This document shows positions 52,738 through 61,444 of a stretch of 64,000 bases of DNA, piece by piece. This DNA comes from CAYZJD01 sp964483455 (GTDB lineage: Bacteria > Acidobacteriota > Terriglobia > Bryobacterales > Bryobacteraceae). The notes beneath the pieces were generated by a model. The model was not told the origin of the DNA. It made no database searches and saw nothing but the letters and a program-made list of their open reading frames with translations. Location: positions 39,622 to 103,621 of the forward strand of contig CAZACK010000002.1 of assembly GCA_964483455.1 (NCBI GenBank), given 5' to 3'. A program made the translations under genes and the position numbers. Within the stretch, counting starts at the first letter, position 1, and each line of letters opens with the position of its first letter.

Positions 52738-52951
52738 AACGCGCCTCCAATCAGAGAAGAAAGATGAAGGAAACTATTGTATGAGACTTTTTCGTCCGGT
52801 GTGTGCGGGCCAACATCGCCAAAGCGAAGCGCCTGCTCAGACGCGCCGGCCGAGGGGAACAGCCAGTGGTGGGGGGCGGGAATGAAGTGAGTCGGATCGG
52901 CGCCGGTCGGCGGCATCATGACAGCACGGTCAAAGATGCTATGATGAGGGC

Positions 52952-53212
52952 ATGAGGACAACGGTCACTTTGGAGCCGGATGTCGAGGCCCTCCTCCGAA
53001 CGGCCATGAAGGAGCGAGGGATCTCGTTCAAGGATGCCCTCAATGCCGCCGTGCGGCTAGGCTTTTCGCAGGCAGGGCAGCGGAGGCGCCGTTTCGTGCA
53101 ACGATCGTTCTCACTTGGCTCAGAACAGTACTTCCGCTGGGACAAAGCCCTGGCGACCGCCGAAGCGATGGAGGACGAAGAGCTGGGCAGGAAGCTTTCG
53201 TTGCGAAAGTGA
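52952..53212 (+). CDS. Antitoxin of a VapBC pair, ribbon-helix-helix
   Basis: 86 residues. N-terminal MRTTVTLEPDVEALLRTAMK and GISFKDALNAAVRLGF form the ribbon-helix-helix. A basic linker (RRRRFVQRSFSLGS) leads to the C-terminal helix that usually covers the toxin. It overlaps the toxin gene by 4 bp (GTGA), the standard arrangement. It should repress its own promoter and hold VapC inactive. Confidence 0.85.
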   Translation: MRTTVTLEPDVEALLRTAMKERGISFKDALNAAVRLGFSQAGQRRRRFVQRSFSLGSEQYFRWDKALATAEAMEDEELGRKLSLRK

Positions 53213-53637
53213 TCGTTGTCGATGTGAACCTCCTCCTCTACGCGGTCAACGAGGATGCTCCATTACATCGCAAGGCGAAGCCGTGGGTGGAAGCCGCGCT
53301 CTCCGGGACGGAAACCGTGGGTCTTCCCTGGAACGTCTTGCTTGCTTTCCTCCGCGTGACAACGCGAGCCGGCGTCTTCCGCGCGCCGCTGACCCCGGAA
53401 TCCGCGTTGGAACTCGTCGAAGCCTGGTTGAGCCAGCCGGCCGTCACCGTGGTTGAACCCACGGTGAGGCACCTTCGCATCCTGCGAGATCTGATCTTGC
53501 CCCTTGGCACGGGTGGGAATCTGACCTCAGATGCCCACCTTGCCGCCCTCGCCATTGAGCACGGGGCCGAACTCTGCTCCACGGACCGGGACTTTGCTCG
53601 CTTCCCCCGGCTCCGCTGGCGGAATCCTCTGGATTGA
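53209..53637 (+). CDS. vapC: VapC-type PIN-domain toxin
   Basis: 142 residues from GTG 53209. IVVDVNLLLYAVNEDAP carries the first acidic residue; GLPWNVLLAFLRVTTRAG, SDAHLAALAIEHGAELCS and STDRDFARFP complete the Mtu-type PIN layout with its other acidic residues. Such toxins cut tRNA or rRNA when the antitoxin is lost. It is intact, in contrast to the three antitoxin remnants elsewhere in the window. Confidence 0.88.
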   Translation: MIVVDVNLLLYAVNEDAPLHRKAKPWVEAALSGTETVGLPWNVLLAFLRVTTRAGVFRAPLTPESALELVEAWLSQPAVTVVEPTVRHLRILRDLILPLGTGGNLTSDAHLAALAIEHGAELCSTDRDFARFPRLRWRNPLD

Positions 53638-53794
53638 CCTGACTGCGGGCTGTCGCATGCGGGTGCAGCGTTCCGGTGCCGCCGGCTGACGGTCAATAGA
53701 CTGCCGGTTGGAACTCTCGACTCCCATACCTTCAGCCACGCCCGCGGCCGCGACGGCGTACAATGGTCCAAGACGTAAAGGAGGGGGGTGGGCA

Positions 53795-54634
53795 ATGCTG
53801 TTGAAGCAAGGGGATTCGGGAGAACCCGTGAAATCCCTTCAGCGGGGACTCAACAGGCTTGGCTCCATGCTTCTCGTGGACGGGGACTTCGGACCGGGTA
53901 CACGCGACGCAGTGGTTGACGCGCGTGTCCTGCTTCGCCTGCCTGGTCCGCCCGAAGCCGACGAGACATTGCAGCAGGCGGTTGCGGCAGTGCCCGACCC
54001 ATTCCCGTCCCTTACAGCGGCCGGTGTGACCTTCATCGCCCGCGAGGAGGTCTCAGGCCCCCGGGAATATCGCAGGAAGTATAAGAACCCGGTCTGGCCG
54101 AGCGCCGAGAGCGGCATCACGGTTGGGATCGGCTACGACCTCCAGTTTGTCGACCAGGACAGCCTCCGCGAGGATTGGGGCGATCAATTGCCGTCGGACG
54201 CGATCGCCCGTCTCAGTACAGTGGTCGGAGTTCGAGGTTCGGAGGAGCGGCTTGCCCGGGTGCACGATATCGAAGTGCCGCTTCTTGCCGCCATGCACGT
54301 GTTCCAGCAACGTACACTGCCCTCCTACCAGCGCAGGACACTCTCCATCTACCCCCAGGTGCAGAATCTCTCGCCGGAGCGCCGGTCGGCTCTGGTCAGC
54401 CTGGTCTACAACCGCGGCACCCGGCTTAAGGACGAGGACCCTGTGCGCCAGGAGCGGCGTGAGATGCGGGCGATCCGTGACTTGCTCGCGGCAGGGGACT
54501 TTGAGGCGGTTGCCGACGAACTCGAGGCGATGGCCCGGCTGTGGAACCCCAACAAGACGCCGGGGCTGATCCGCCGCCGGCAGGACGAAGCGAAGCTCTG
54601 GCGCTCGGGCTTCGATGCGCTACAACTCAACTGA
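53795..54634 (+). CDS. Lysozyme-like protein with a peptidoglycan-binding domain
   Basis: 279 residues. ATG 53795 has AAAGGAGGG upstream; the longer frame upstream is not homologous. Residues 1-60 are a PG_binding_1 domain (GEPVKSLQRGLNRLGSMLLV, DGDFGPGTRDAV). Then a T4-lysozyme/pesticin-like fold: catalytic Glu in ARREE-like AREEVSG, and SGITVGIGYDLQF in place of the ITVGIG motif. Later QRRTLSIYPQVQNLSPERRS and VSLVYNRGTRL match pesticin-type enzymes. No signal peptide is visible, so delivery would need another route (phage lysis, effector or contact-dependent). No phage genes are next to it. Confidence 0.75.
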   Translation: MLLKQGDSGEPVKSLQRGLNRLGSMLLVDGDFGPGTRDAVVDARVLLRLPGPPEADETLQQAVAAVPDPFPSLTAAGVTFIAREEVSGPREYRRKYKNPVWPSAESGITVGIGYDLQFVDQDSLREDWGDQLPSDAIARLSTVVGVRGSEERLARVHDIEVPLLAAMHVFQQRTLPSYQRRTLSIYPQVQNLSPERRSALVSLVYNRGTRLKDEDPVRQERREMRAIRDLLAAGDFEAVADELEAMARLWNPNKTPGLIRRRQDEAKLWRSGFDALQLN

Positions 54635-54729
54635 CGAAGGTCTCAGGCTTGGCGCTACAGCCAGGAAGCCGTCATGACCACAGCGCGGGACCGTCCTTGA
54701 ACGCCTCCGCCGAGCCAAGATAGTAGGAG

Positions 54730-55521
54730 ATGACGGAACCGGAAGCGGCGGTGGCCATCCTGCGCTCCCGAGGTCCGGCGGAATCGATCCTGCTCATCCG
54801 GCGGGCCGAGCGGGAAGAGGATTCCTGGTCGGGGCAGTGGTCCTTCCCCGGAGGCCGCCGCGAGACTCACGAGCCGGACCTGGTGCACACCGCCCTCCGC
54901 GAACTCGAGGAGGAGTGCGGCATCCGCCTCGCGCGACAGCATCTGGAGGCGGCGCTGCCACCCGTGCTGGCCCGGCGCAAGACGGGGCCGTTCGTCCTGG
55001 TCGCTCCGTTCCTGTTCCGCGTGGACGGCGAACTGCCGACCTTGCTCGATCCCCGCGAGGCGTCGGAAGCGCTGTGGGTTCCGCTCGCCGTGTTGCTGGA
55101 CCCCGCACGGCACCGTCTGCGCACCGTACCGGGGCGGCCGGGAGAGATGCTGTATCCGGCTATCGATCTGAACGATGTCCCGCTATGGGGGTTCACTTAC
55201 CGGCTGATCACCGATTGGCTCGGCCTGGGCCCAACGCAGCGCCCAATCGAGCAGGCGGGAATCGAGGCGGCCGACGCGGTGCTCGACTTCCTGCTCTCGC
55301 AAGGCTTGACGCTCGACCACGGTTGGGTCGATCGCGGCGCCGGGAAAGCTGCCGCGGTGAACGGCATCATTCCGGTGATGCGTGTTCTGGAGCGCTTCTC
55401 CGGCCCAGGGGCCCACGTGGCGGCCGTGAATTGCCTGGACGTTCGTCCCGACGGCATTCGTCTGATCGGGCCGGTGTTTGAGGACTACCTTATCTCTGCG
55501 TCCTCCGCGGCTCTGCGGTGA
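54730..55521 (+). CDS. Nudix hydrolase, CoA pyrophosphatase-like, with an extra C-terminal region
   Basis: 263 residues. The Nudix box is GGRRETHEPDLVHTALRELE then EECGI, with one residue more than the standard spacing; the SGQWSFPGG before it and the ILLIRRAE start resemble NudL/NUDT7-type CoA pyrophosphatases. These cut CoA or related diphosphates. The C-terminal part after about residue 165 (ITDWLGLG, then LDFLLSQGLTLDHGW) is not in the usual Nudix domain. The last 32 bases overlap the convergent creatininase gene and a repeated sequence. Confidence 0.78.
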   Translation: MTEPEAAVAILRSRGPAESILLIRRAEREEDSWSGQWSFPGGRRETHEPDLVHTALRELEEECGIRLARQHLEAALPPVLARRKTGPFVLVAPFLFRVDGELPTLLDPREASEALWVPLAVLLDPARHRLRTVPGRPGEMLYPAIDLNDVPLWGFTYRLITDWLGLGPTQRPIEQAGIEAADAVLDFLLSQGLTLDHGWVDRGAGKAAAVNGIIPVMRVLERFSGPGAHVAAVNCLDVRPDGIRLIGPVFEDYLISASSAALR

Positions 55522-56323
55522 AAATCCCCGCCGCATCCCATTTCCTGATGGTCTCCTCAACGAGCGCCGTCATCTTCTCGAGGACCAGCCGGAAGTACTC
55601 ATCCGCCTTCTGCTGGTCGAACCGGACGTAGCCCTGTCCGGGCTTGTACAGAATGATGGGGGAAGGGAATGGGTACGCCGACCAGCTTCCTTCCGCCGCC
55701 CGCGGCGTGGCCAGCGTGTTGCTGTATCGCTCCGGATGGACAAGCTTCTTGTCGATCGCCTGGAGGAACGCCGTCTCGTTCCATCCGGCGTGCCCGCCGT
55801 CCTCGCCGAAGACCTTGAGGGTTTCCTCCGAGCAGACGGCCCACCAGTTGGCGACGAGCGTCCGCACCCGCTGCTCGCGGCCCAGCGTCTCCGCCAGGTC
55901 GTTGAGGATCGCCGTCTGCGGCCCGCCGTGGCCATTGATCACGATGATGTTCTTGAAGCCGAGGCGGGCCAGCCCGGCGAGCACCTCGCTCAAGTAGCCG
56001 CGATAGGCGGGCTCGGTGATGGAGAATGCCCCGGCATAGGCATCGAGATTCCCGGTAACGCCGTAGGGAACCAGCGGCGCGACCAACCCGTTCACCTTCG
56101 GCGCGATCGCCCGGGCAATGGCCAGCGGCGCCGTGTTGTCGGCGCCATTATTGAGGACGCCGTGGGCCTCGATGGTGCCGGTCGGAAGCAGCACGGTCTC
56201 GATCTTCGCCGGGACGAGCTCCCGAAACTCCATCCAGTTCAGGTCGTTCAGCTCGCGGGTGGAAGGCTGCTGGGCAAGCGCGGCAGCAGCGGAGAGAAAC
56301 ACCAGACATCCTGCCTTCAGCAT
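55490..56323 (-). CDS. Creatininase-family amidohydrolase, secreted
   Basis: 277 residues from ATG 56323, giving a signal peptide MLKAGCLVFLSAAAALAQ. Metal-binding motifs of the family: PTGTIEAHGVLNNGADNTA (Glu, His, Asp) near 45-65, VINGHGGPQ near 131, and GGHAGWNETAF near 182. These enzymes cleave cyclic or linear amides with Zn or Mn, e.g. creatinine or mycofactocin-like peptides. Export is unusual for the family. The end (EPRRTQR) runs through a repeat at the junction with the Nudix gene. Confidence 0.82.
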   Translation of the reverse strand: MLKAGCLVFLSAAAALAQQPSTRELNDLNWMEFRELVPAKIETVLLPTGTIEAHGVLNNGADNTAPLAIARAIAPKVNGLVAPLVPYGVTGNLDAYAGAFSITEPAYRGYLSEVLAGLARLGFKNIIVINGHGGPQTAILNDLAETLGREQRVRTLVANWWAVCSEETLKVFGEDGGHAGWNETAFLQAIDKKLVHPERYSNTLATPRAAEGSWSAYPFPSPIILYKPGQGYVRFDQQKADEYFRLVLEKMTALVEETIRKWDAAGIFTAEPRRTQR

Positions 56324-56784
56324 GGCCGATAGAATACCACCGGCCTGTCCGGCGGAGGCCAGGACCTTCCGGCGCCCAATTGCCGTCCGTCGCACAAGAG
56401 ACTGCATGAATCATCAGATGTCGCGTGGATTGGGAGGAGGGGTACAGGATGAGTAGCGCCCATCCTGTACCCCAGGGCGTGACTGGTCGGAGGTCACTGA
56501 GGGAGGCAAGGAGGAACTCGATGAATCCGTTTGACAGCGCGGCCGCCGTCTCTGAACTTGTTCTTGCCTGTTTCCTTCCTCCTGGCCATCGCTGCTCTCG
56601 TCTGGTTCGCTTGCCTGATAGCCGATTGTAAGCTGCGCCGGCGCCCAAGGCGCAATACTGCCCGTCGGCCAACCGATCTCATAACTTCCGTTATCGAAGC
56701 GTCGGCAGTACCGGCGTCCGGCAAAGTGTCATTTGTCTCAGCCGGCGCGCGGGACTATGCTTGGGTGAGGAAAGGAGCGCATTC
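56324..56784. other. Intergenic stretch with a hairpin and a possible small membrane ORF
   Basis: A strong hairpin is at 56439-56473 (listed separately). ATG 56521 follows AGGAGGAACTCG; its frame (NPFDSAAAVSELVLACF) ends early, while a frame one base off encodes a hydrophobic helix FLLAIAALVWFACLIADCKL up to a stop at the aminotransferase start. One frameshifted small membrane protein is possible, but I list no CDS. Confidence 0.4.
56439..56473. repeat. Perfect 13-bp stem hairpin
   Basis: GGGGTACAGGATG (56439-56451) pairs perfectly with CATCCTGTACCCC (56461-56473) around a 9-nt loop. No T-run follows, so it is more like a REP-type mobile hairpin than a terminator. It lies between divergent genes. 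Confidence 0.8.
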
Positions 56785-58107
56785 ATGAATCGCAGGCGAT
56801 TTCTCGCGACGGCGGTGGCGGCCGCGGGTTCGGGGAAAGCGGCCCCGAAGCTGGCAATCGACGGTGGTTCCCCGGTGCGTCAGAAGCCGCTTCACGCTGG
56901 TTTCTGGGGGACGCAATACTACGACAACAAGGAGAAGGCCGAACTCACGGAGGTCCTGGAAACGGGCCGTCCTTTCCGCTGGTACGGGACCGGCAACCAG
57001 CCGCCGATGAAGGTGCTGACATTCGAGAAGGAGTTCGCCGCTCGCATGCAGACCCGATACGCGCTGGCGGTCACGTCGGGTACGGCGGCGTTGCAGTGCG
57101 CCTTGGCCGGCCTGGAAGTGGGTCCGGGCGACGAAGTGATCATGCCGGCCTGGACCTGGCACTCCTGCTTCAATACGGTGGTGCTGGCCGGGGCGTTGCC
57201 GGTGATCGCGGAAATCGACGAATCCTTCAACATCGACCCCGACGACATCGAACGCAGAATCACCCCGCGCACGAAGGCGATCATGGCGGTTCACCTCCAG
57301 GGCAATCCCTGCGACATGGATCGCGTCCTGGCGGTGGCGCGCAAGCATCGGATTCGCGTGCTCGAGGACTGCGCGCAGAGCGTCGGGGGAAGCTACAAGG
57401 GCAAGCCGCTCGGCTCGCTCGGCGACATCGCCATCTACAGCCTGCAACTGAACAAGACGATCACCGCCGGCGAAGGCGGCGCCGTGGCGACCAGCGACCC
57501 GGAGTTGTTCGAGCGGACGGCTCGGTTCCACGACCTCGGCACTCTGCGCGGGGTGCACGAGAAATGGCTCGGCAAAGCCCAACTGCACTGGTTCATCGGG
57601 TCCGGCTACCGGATGAACGAGTTCAGCGGCGGCGTGCTCCTGGCGCAGCTTCGCAAACTGGACACCATCGTGGCCGATGTCCGCGCCAGCGCGCGGCGCG
57701 TGTACGAGGGCATCCGCGACCTGCCCGGCATCCGCTTGCGGCGCTTGCCCGATCCGGAAGGTGAGCTGGGCGCGGGCGTGTTCGTCGGTTTTGAAACGCA
57801 GGACCAGTGCAAACGGTACATCGAGGCGATGAAGGCCGAGAACGTGCCCGCCAGTCCTCCGAGCGGGTCGGTGATCCTGCCCATTCAGCCTCACATCGAG
57901 AAGAAAGTCACGCTGCACCCGAACTGGCCCTCGTTCACGTCCGAGCGCGGCCGGTCGATCCAGTATGGCGCGGCCTCCTGCCCGAGGACGATCGACATCC
58001 TCGCCCGATTCGCCGGCGTCGCCATGGATCCCAAGTTCACAAGGCGGGACACGGACGATATTGTGGCGGCGATCCGCAAAGTTTACCCGACAGTCATTCG
58101 ATCTTAG
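56785..58107 (+). CDS. DegT/DnrJ/EryC1-family aminotransferase with a Tat-like leader
   Basis: 440 residues; AAAGGAG lies 9 bases before ATG 56785. The start MNRRRFLATAVAAAGSGKAA looks like a short Tat signal, rare in this PLP family. The enzyme body is complete: ALAVTSGTAALQCALAGLEV, MPAWTWHS, EDCAQSVGG with the PLP Asp, and the Schiff-base Lys in SLQLNKTITAGEGG. Family members make amino sugars for surface glycans. The exported form would lack a clear amino donor supply, so the leader may be non-functional or the start may lie downstream. Confidence 0.82.
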   Translation: MNRRRFLATAVAAAGSGKAAPKLAIDGGSPVRQKPLHAGFWGTQYYDNKEKAELTEVLETGRPFRWYGTGNQPPMKVLTFEKEFAARMQTRYALAVTSGTAALQCALAGLEVGPGDEVIMPAWTWHSCFNTVVLAGALPVIAEIDESFNIDPDDIERRITPRTKAIMAVHLQGNPCDMDRVLAVARKHRIRVLEDCAQSVGGSYKGKPLGSLGDIAIYSLQLNKTITAGEGGAVATSDPELFERTARFHDLGTLRGVHEKWLGKAQLHWFIGSGYRMNEFSGGVLLAQLRKLDTIVADVRASARRVYEGIRDLPGIRLRRLPDPEGELGAGVFVGFETQDQCKRYIEAMKAENVPASPPSGSVILPIQPHIEKKVTLHPNWPSFTSERGRSIQYGAASCPRTIDILARFAGVAMDPKFTRRDTDDIVAAIRKVYPTVIRS

Positions 58108-58125
58108 ACCATTCCCGCGCGAACA

Positions 58126-59337
58126 ATGAACAGACCCTTGTGCGGTTCTCTCGGCAGGCTTGCTTTGCAGGTGATTCTCTGCGCGGCGTGCACCGGCCAG
58201 GCTCGGAACGCTCCCCAGGTCGATCTGGTGTCGGGCCCGAATGCCCGCGTCCGCGCGGAGGCGGCCAGAAAGCTCGGAGAAAGCCGGAATCCCGCGGCCG
58301 CCGAGGTCCTCCGCGTTGCGCTGGCAAAGGAGCGGGAACCGCGCGTGGTGGATGCGATCATCGCCGCGCTGGGAGCGGTGGGCGCCCCTGTCAGTGATCC
58401 CGGACAATGCCGGGAGCTGCTGTCGCGGGTCTGGGATGCGTCCGCGGCCGGCGGGTTGTTCGAATGCTGGCGGGCTTCGGCCTCTCCGGAGGACATCGAC
58501 CGCGCTGCGCTTTCCGGGCCTCCGGTGCTTCGAGCGCACGCGATGCTGGCGCTGGCTCGCGGTTCCGTCTCCAGCCAGCCGGCGATGGACAACGACAGAA
58601 AGCAGCGGCTGCTGGATTCACTGGCCGAGGCGTTGTCCCAAGCGCAGCACGCTGCTCCCGGCGCCTCGGGCATGCTTCAGCAAGCGCTCTGGGAATTCTC
58701 CGGGAGAAACATGCCGGCGGCGATCGCAAGCGCCGACCGCATCGCCCGTCCGGAACAGCGGCTGGCGGCCTCGGTCTACCTTTCGCAGCAAAACCTGGAA
58801 GCCTACCTTGCGGTGAGACGCCCGGCGCAATCCTTGGTCGGCGTTGGAATGGCGGCCGCCTTCGCTCTCCTGATGGTCTGGCCAAAGCTGCGGAGGGCGG
58901 GAGCGCTGCTGGCAATCGCGGCCGCATGTTGGGCCGGATGGGCTTGGGTCAGCCAGGATGCAAGGCAGTTGCCGCCGCTTGGGCTTTCCCTTCTCACAAC
59001 ATCCTTCATCGCGATTCTCTCCGCCGGTGTCGCGGCCGTCTTGATCGGGTTTCTGCCTTGGGAGAAGGTCAGCACCGGATTCATGCGGAATGTAGGCCGG
59101 ATCGGCCTGGCAGGCTCCTGCGCTGGCATTCTGGCGGCGCTGATTACCCTCTGGACGCGGAACGCCGGATGGTTTCCGATCCTCCAACCGGGCTGGGACA
59201 CGATCGTCGAGCCGATGGGCGCTCTGAACCTTGGCATCATGAGCGGCGGCGTATTCGCGATCCTCGACGGCCTCCTGTTCCGGACAAAGGCCGAGCCAAA
59301 GGAGCCGGAGCCCGACCCACTGGCCGGGTTGGAATAG
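58126..59337 (+). CDS. HEAT-repeat membrane protein of unknown function
   Basis: 403 residues. Signal or anchor at the start (LALQVILCAACTG). About 30-190 hold HEAT-like helical pairs (RVRAEAARKLGESRNPAAAE; EREPRVVDAIIAALGAVG). About 240-370 hold five membrane helices (GVGMAAAFALLMVWP; GALLAIAAACWAGWAW; LLTTSFIAILSAGVAAVLIG; IGLAGSCAGILAALITL; LGIMSGGVFAILDGLLF). The end is acidic. HEAT domains bind protein partners, so it may be a membrane scaffold. It starts 18 bp after the aminotransferase gene and may share its transcript. Confidence 0.65.
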   Translation: MNRPLCGSLGRLALQVILCAACTGQARNAPQVDLVSGPNARVRAEAARKLGESRNPAAAEVLRVALAKEREPRVVDAIIAALGAVGAPVSDPGQCRELLSRVWDASAAGGLFECWRASASPEDIDRAALSGPPVLRAHAMLALARGSVSSQPAMDNDRKQRLLDSLAEALSQAQHAAPGASGMLQQALWEFSGRNMPAAIASADRIARPEQRLAASVYLSQQNLEAYLAVRRPAQSLVGVGMAAAFALLMVWPKLRRAGALLAIAAACWAGWAWVSQDARQLPPLGLSLLTTSFIAILSAGVAAVLIGFLPWEKVSTGFMRNVGRIGLAGSCAGILAALITLWTRNAGWFPILQPGWDTIVEPMGALNLGIMSGGVFAILDGLLFRTKAEPKEPEPDPLAGLE

Positions 59338-59408
59338 GCCCAAAGCCTGTTTACCTAGACTGGTAGCTTCAAGGCGTCAGGCACGCCTGTCAGTAGTACA
59401 GTGAGCGT

Positions 59409-61418
59409 ATGCCTCGTCGAGAGTTCCTATTCTTGCTGGCGGCTGCCGGCGCGTTCGGCATCCTCGCCGGCGCGCAGACGGAAGCCGGAACAAAGCCCCA
59501 GCCTCCTCCCACGCAGGTCTATTGGAACAAGGCCCCGCTTCAGGACAATGCCTTCGCGCCCCTGCCGCTCGGTTCCGTCAAGCCGCGCGGATGGCTGGCG
59601 AAGCAGTTGCGAATCCAGGCCGACGGCCTGAGCGGGCACCTGGACGAGTTCTGGCCGGACCTGGGCCCGAACAGCGGTTGGCTGGGCGGCGCAGGCGAAA
59701 GCTGGGAGCGCGGGCCGTATTACATGGACGGCCTGGTCCCCCTGGCTTACTTGCTCGCCGACGAGAAGCTCGCCGCCAAGGCGAACAAGTGGGTTCGCTG
59801 GACCCTGGACAACCAGCGCGAGAACGGCGCCATCGGCCCCGATCCGAATCGAGGGAAGTACGCCGCCGAATGGCAGGCCACCGACTGGTGGCCGAACATG
59901 GTGATGCTGAAGGCGCTCACCCAATACCAGGAAGCCACCGGCGACCCGCGCGTCGTTCCGCTTATGAGCAAGTACCTGAAGTATCACCTGAAGCATGCTA
60001 AGGACCGGCCGCTAGTCCAGTGGGCCAGTTACCGTTCCGCGGACCAGGTCTTGAGCATCGTCTGGCTTTACAACCGCACCGGCGACCGGGACCTGCTCGA
60101 GCTGGCGCGCATTCTGCGGCCGCAGTCCTTCGACTGGAAGGCCCACTTCGCCGACTTCCAATTTCCGGGAAAAATCGCGAAGAAGGAGGCCGCGCTGAAG
60201 ACCCACGTGGTCAACAACGCGATGGCGATGAAAACCTCGGCCGTGTGGTGGCAGCTCAGCGGGGAAGAGTCGGACCGGGCGGCGATCCACCGGTTGCTGG
60301 AGGTGATGGACCGCCACCACGGAATGCCGAACGGGGTCCACAGCGGCGACGAACACTACGCCGGCCTCGATCCGTCGCAGGGCACCGAACTGTGCGCGGT
60401 GGTGGAAGGCATGTTTTCGCTCGAGCAGCTCCTGGCGATTCTGGGAGAGCCGGCGTTCGGCGACCGCCTGGAACGCATCGCCTATAATGCGCTGCCGGCG
60501 ACGTTCAAGTCCGACATGTGGGCCCATCAGTACGACCAGCAGGTGAACCAGGTTCTGTGCAGCATTGACAAGAGCCGGAACTGGACCACCAATGGCCCGG
60601 ACTCGAACCTCTTCGGCCTTGAGCCCAACTTCGGCTGCTGCACGTCGAACATGCATCAGGGCTGGCCGAAGTTCGTCTCGCACCTTTGGATGGCGACGCG
60701 CGACGAGGGGTTGGCGGCGGTCGCCTACGGCCCCAGCCGCGTCGACGCGAAGGTCCGCGGAGGAGTTGTTGTGGCGATCGTTCAGGACACGGACTACCCG
60801 TTTGCCGGTGCGATCCGGCTGGCCGTGTATCCGGAGTCGCCGGCGGCGTTTCCGCTGAGACTCCGAATCCCCGGATGGGCGAAGAATGCCTCTGTTCGAG
60901 TCGCCGGCAAGCTTGCCCGGGGCGTGCAGCCTGGAACCTTCCACACGATCGAGCGGACGTGGAAGGCGGGGGACAAGGTGGAGCTGACGCTCCCCATGGT
61001 TCTTCGCGCCGAACGGCACTACCGGAATTCCGTCGTCCTGGCGCGCGGTCCGCTCGTGTTCTCGCTCAAGATCGGCGAGGACTGGCGGAAAGTGAAAGGC
61101 ACCGAGCCCCACGCGGATTGGGAGGTTCACCCCACTACCGCCTGGAACTACGGTCTGGTGGTGGACGCGGACAATCCATCGAAGAACATCCGCCTGGAGG
61201 CGAAGCCCGCCGGCGACGTGCCGTACTCGCCCGACGGAGCGCCGGTGGTGTTGCGCGCCAAGGCCCGCAAAGTGCCCCAGTGGACGCTGGTAGCGGGCGC
61301 CGCCGGCCCACTGCCGGAAGGCCCCGTGCCCTCCAAGGAGCCCGAGGAAACGGTCACGCTGATCCCCTACGGCAGCGCCAAGCTGCGGGTGACGGCGTTT
61401 CCGCAGATCGCCAGGTAG
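59409..61418 (+). CDS. GH127 family beta-L-arabinofuranosidase-like glycosidase, exported
   Basis: 669 residues with a Tat-like leader (PRREFLFLLAAAG). The N-terminal (alpha/alpha)6 catalytic domain carries LGSVKPRGWLAKQLRIQADG, GTELCAVVEG (catalytic Glu with Cys two residues on) and FGCCTSNMHQGWPKF (the Cys-Cys of the Zn-Cys3-Glu site of GH127). Beta-sandwich domains follow (LRLRIPGWAKNASVRV). GH127 enzymes (DUF1680) remove beta-L-arabinofuranose from plant glycans and related sugars. The chain ends near YGSAKLRVTAFPQI. Export fits breakdown of plant-derived glycans outside the cytoplasm. Confidence 0.85.
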   Translation: MPRREFLFLLAAAGAFGILAGAQTEAGTKPQPPPTQVYWNKAPLQDNAFAPLPLGSVKPRGWLAKQLRIQADGLSGHLDEFWPDLGPNSGWLGGAGESWERGPYYMDGLVPLAYLLADEKLAAKANKWVRWTLDNQRENGAIGPDPNRGKYAAEWQATDWWPNMVMLKALTQYQEATGDPRVVPLMSKYLKYHLKHAKDRPLVQWASYRSADQVLSIVWLYNRTGDRDLLELARILRPQSFDWKAHFADFQFPGKIAKKEAALKTHVVNNAMAMKTSAVWWQLSGEESDRAAIHRLLEVMDRHHGMPNGVHSGDEHYAGLDPSQGTELCAVVEGMFSLEQLLAILGEPAFGDRLERIAYNALPATFKSDMWAHQYDQQVNQVLCSIDKSRNWTTNGPDSNLFGLEPNFGCCTSNMHQGWPKFVSHLWMATRDEGLAAVAYGPSRVDAKVRGGVVVAIVQDTDYPFAGAIRLAVYPESPAAFPLRLRIPGWAKNASVRVAGKLARGVQPGTFHTIERTWKAGDKVELTLPMVLRAERHYRNSVVLARGPLVFSLKIGEDWRKVKGTEPHADWEVHPTTAWNYGLVVDADNPSKNIRLEAKPAGDVPYSPDGAPVVLRAKARKVPQWTLVAGAAGPLPEGPVPSKEPEETVTLIPYGSAKLRVTAFPQIAR

Positions 61419-61444
61419 CGGCGCGTCAAGCGCCGCCCTGGACA

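Noticed and set aside
56531..56788. Small ORF with one hydrophobic helix
   Set aside because: Start lacks an RBS; only a frameshift would join it to the good RBS at 56,510-56,520. Not enough support for a CDS.
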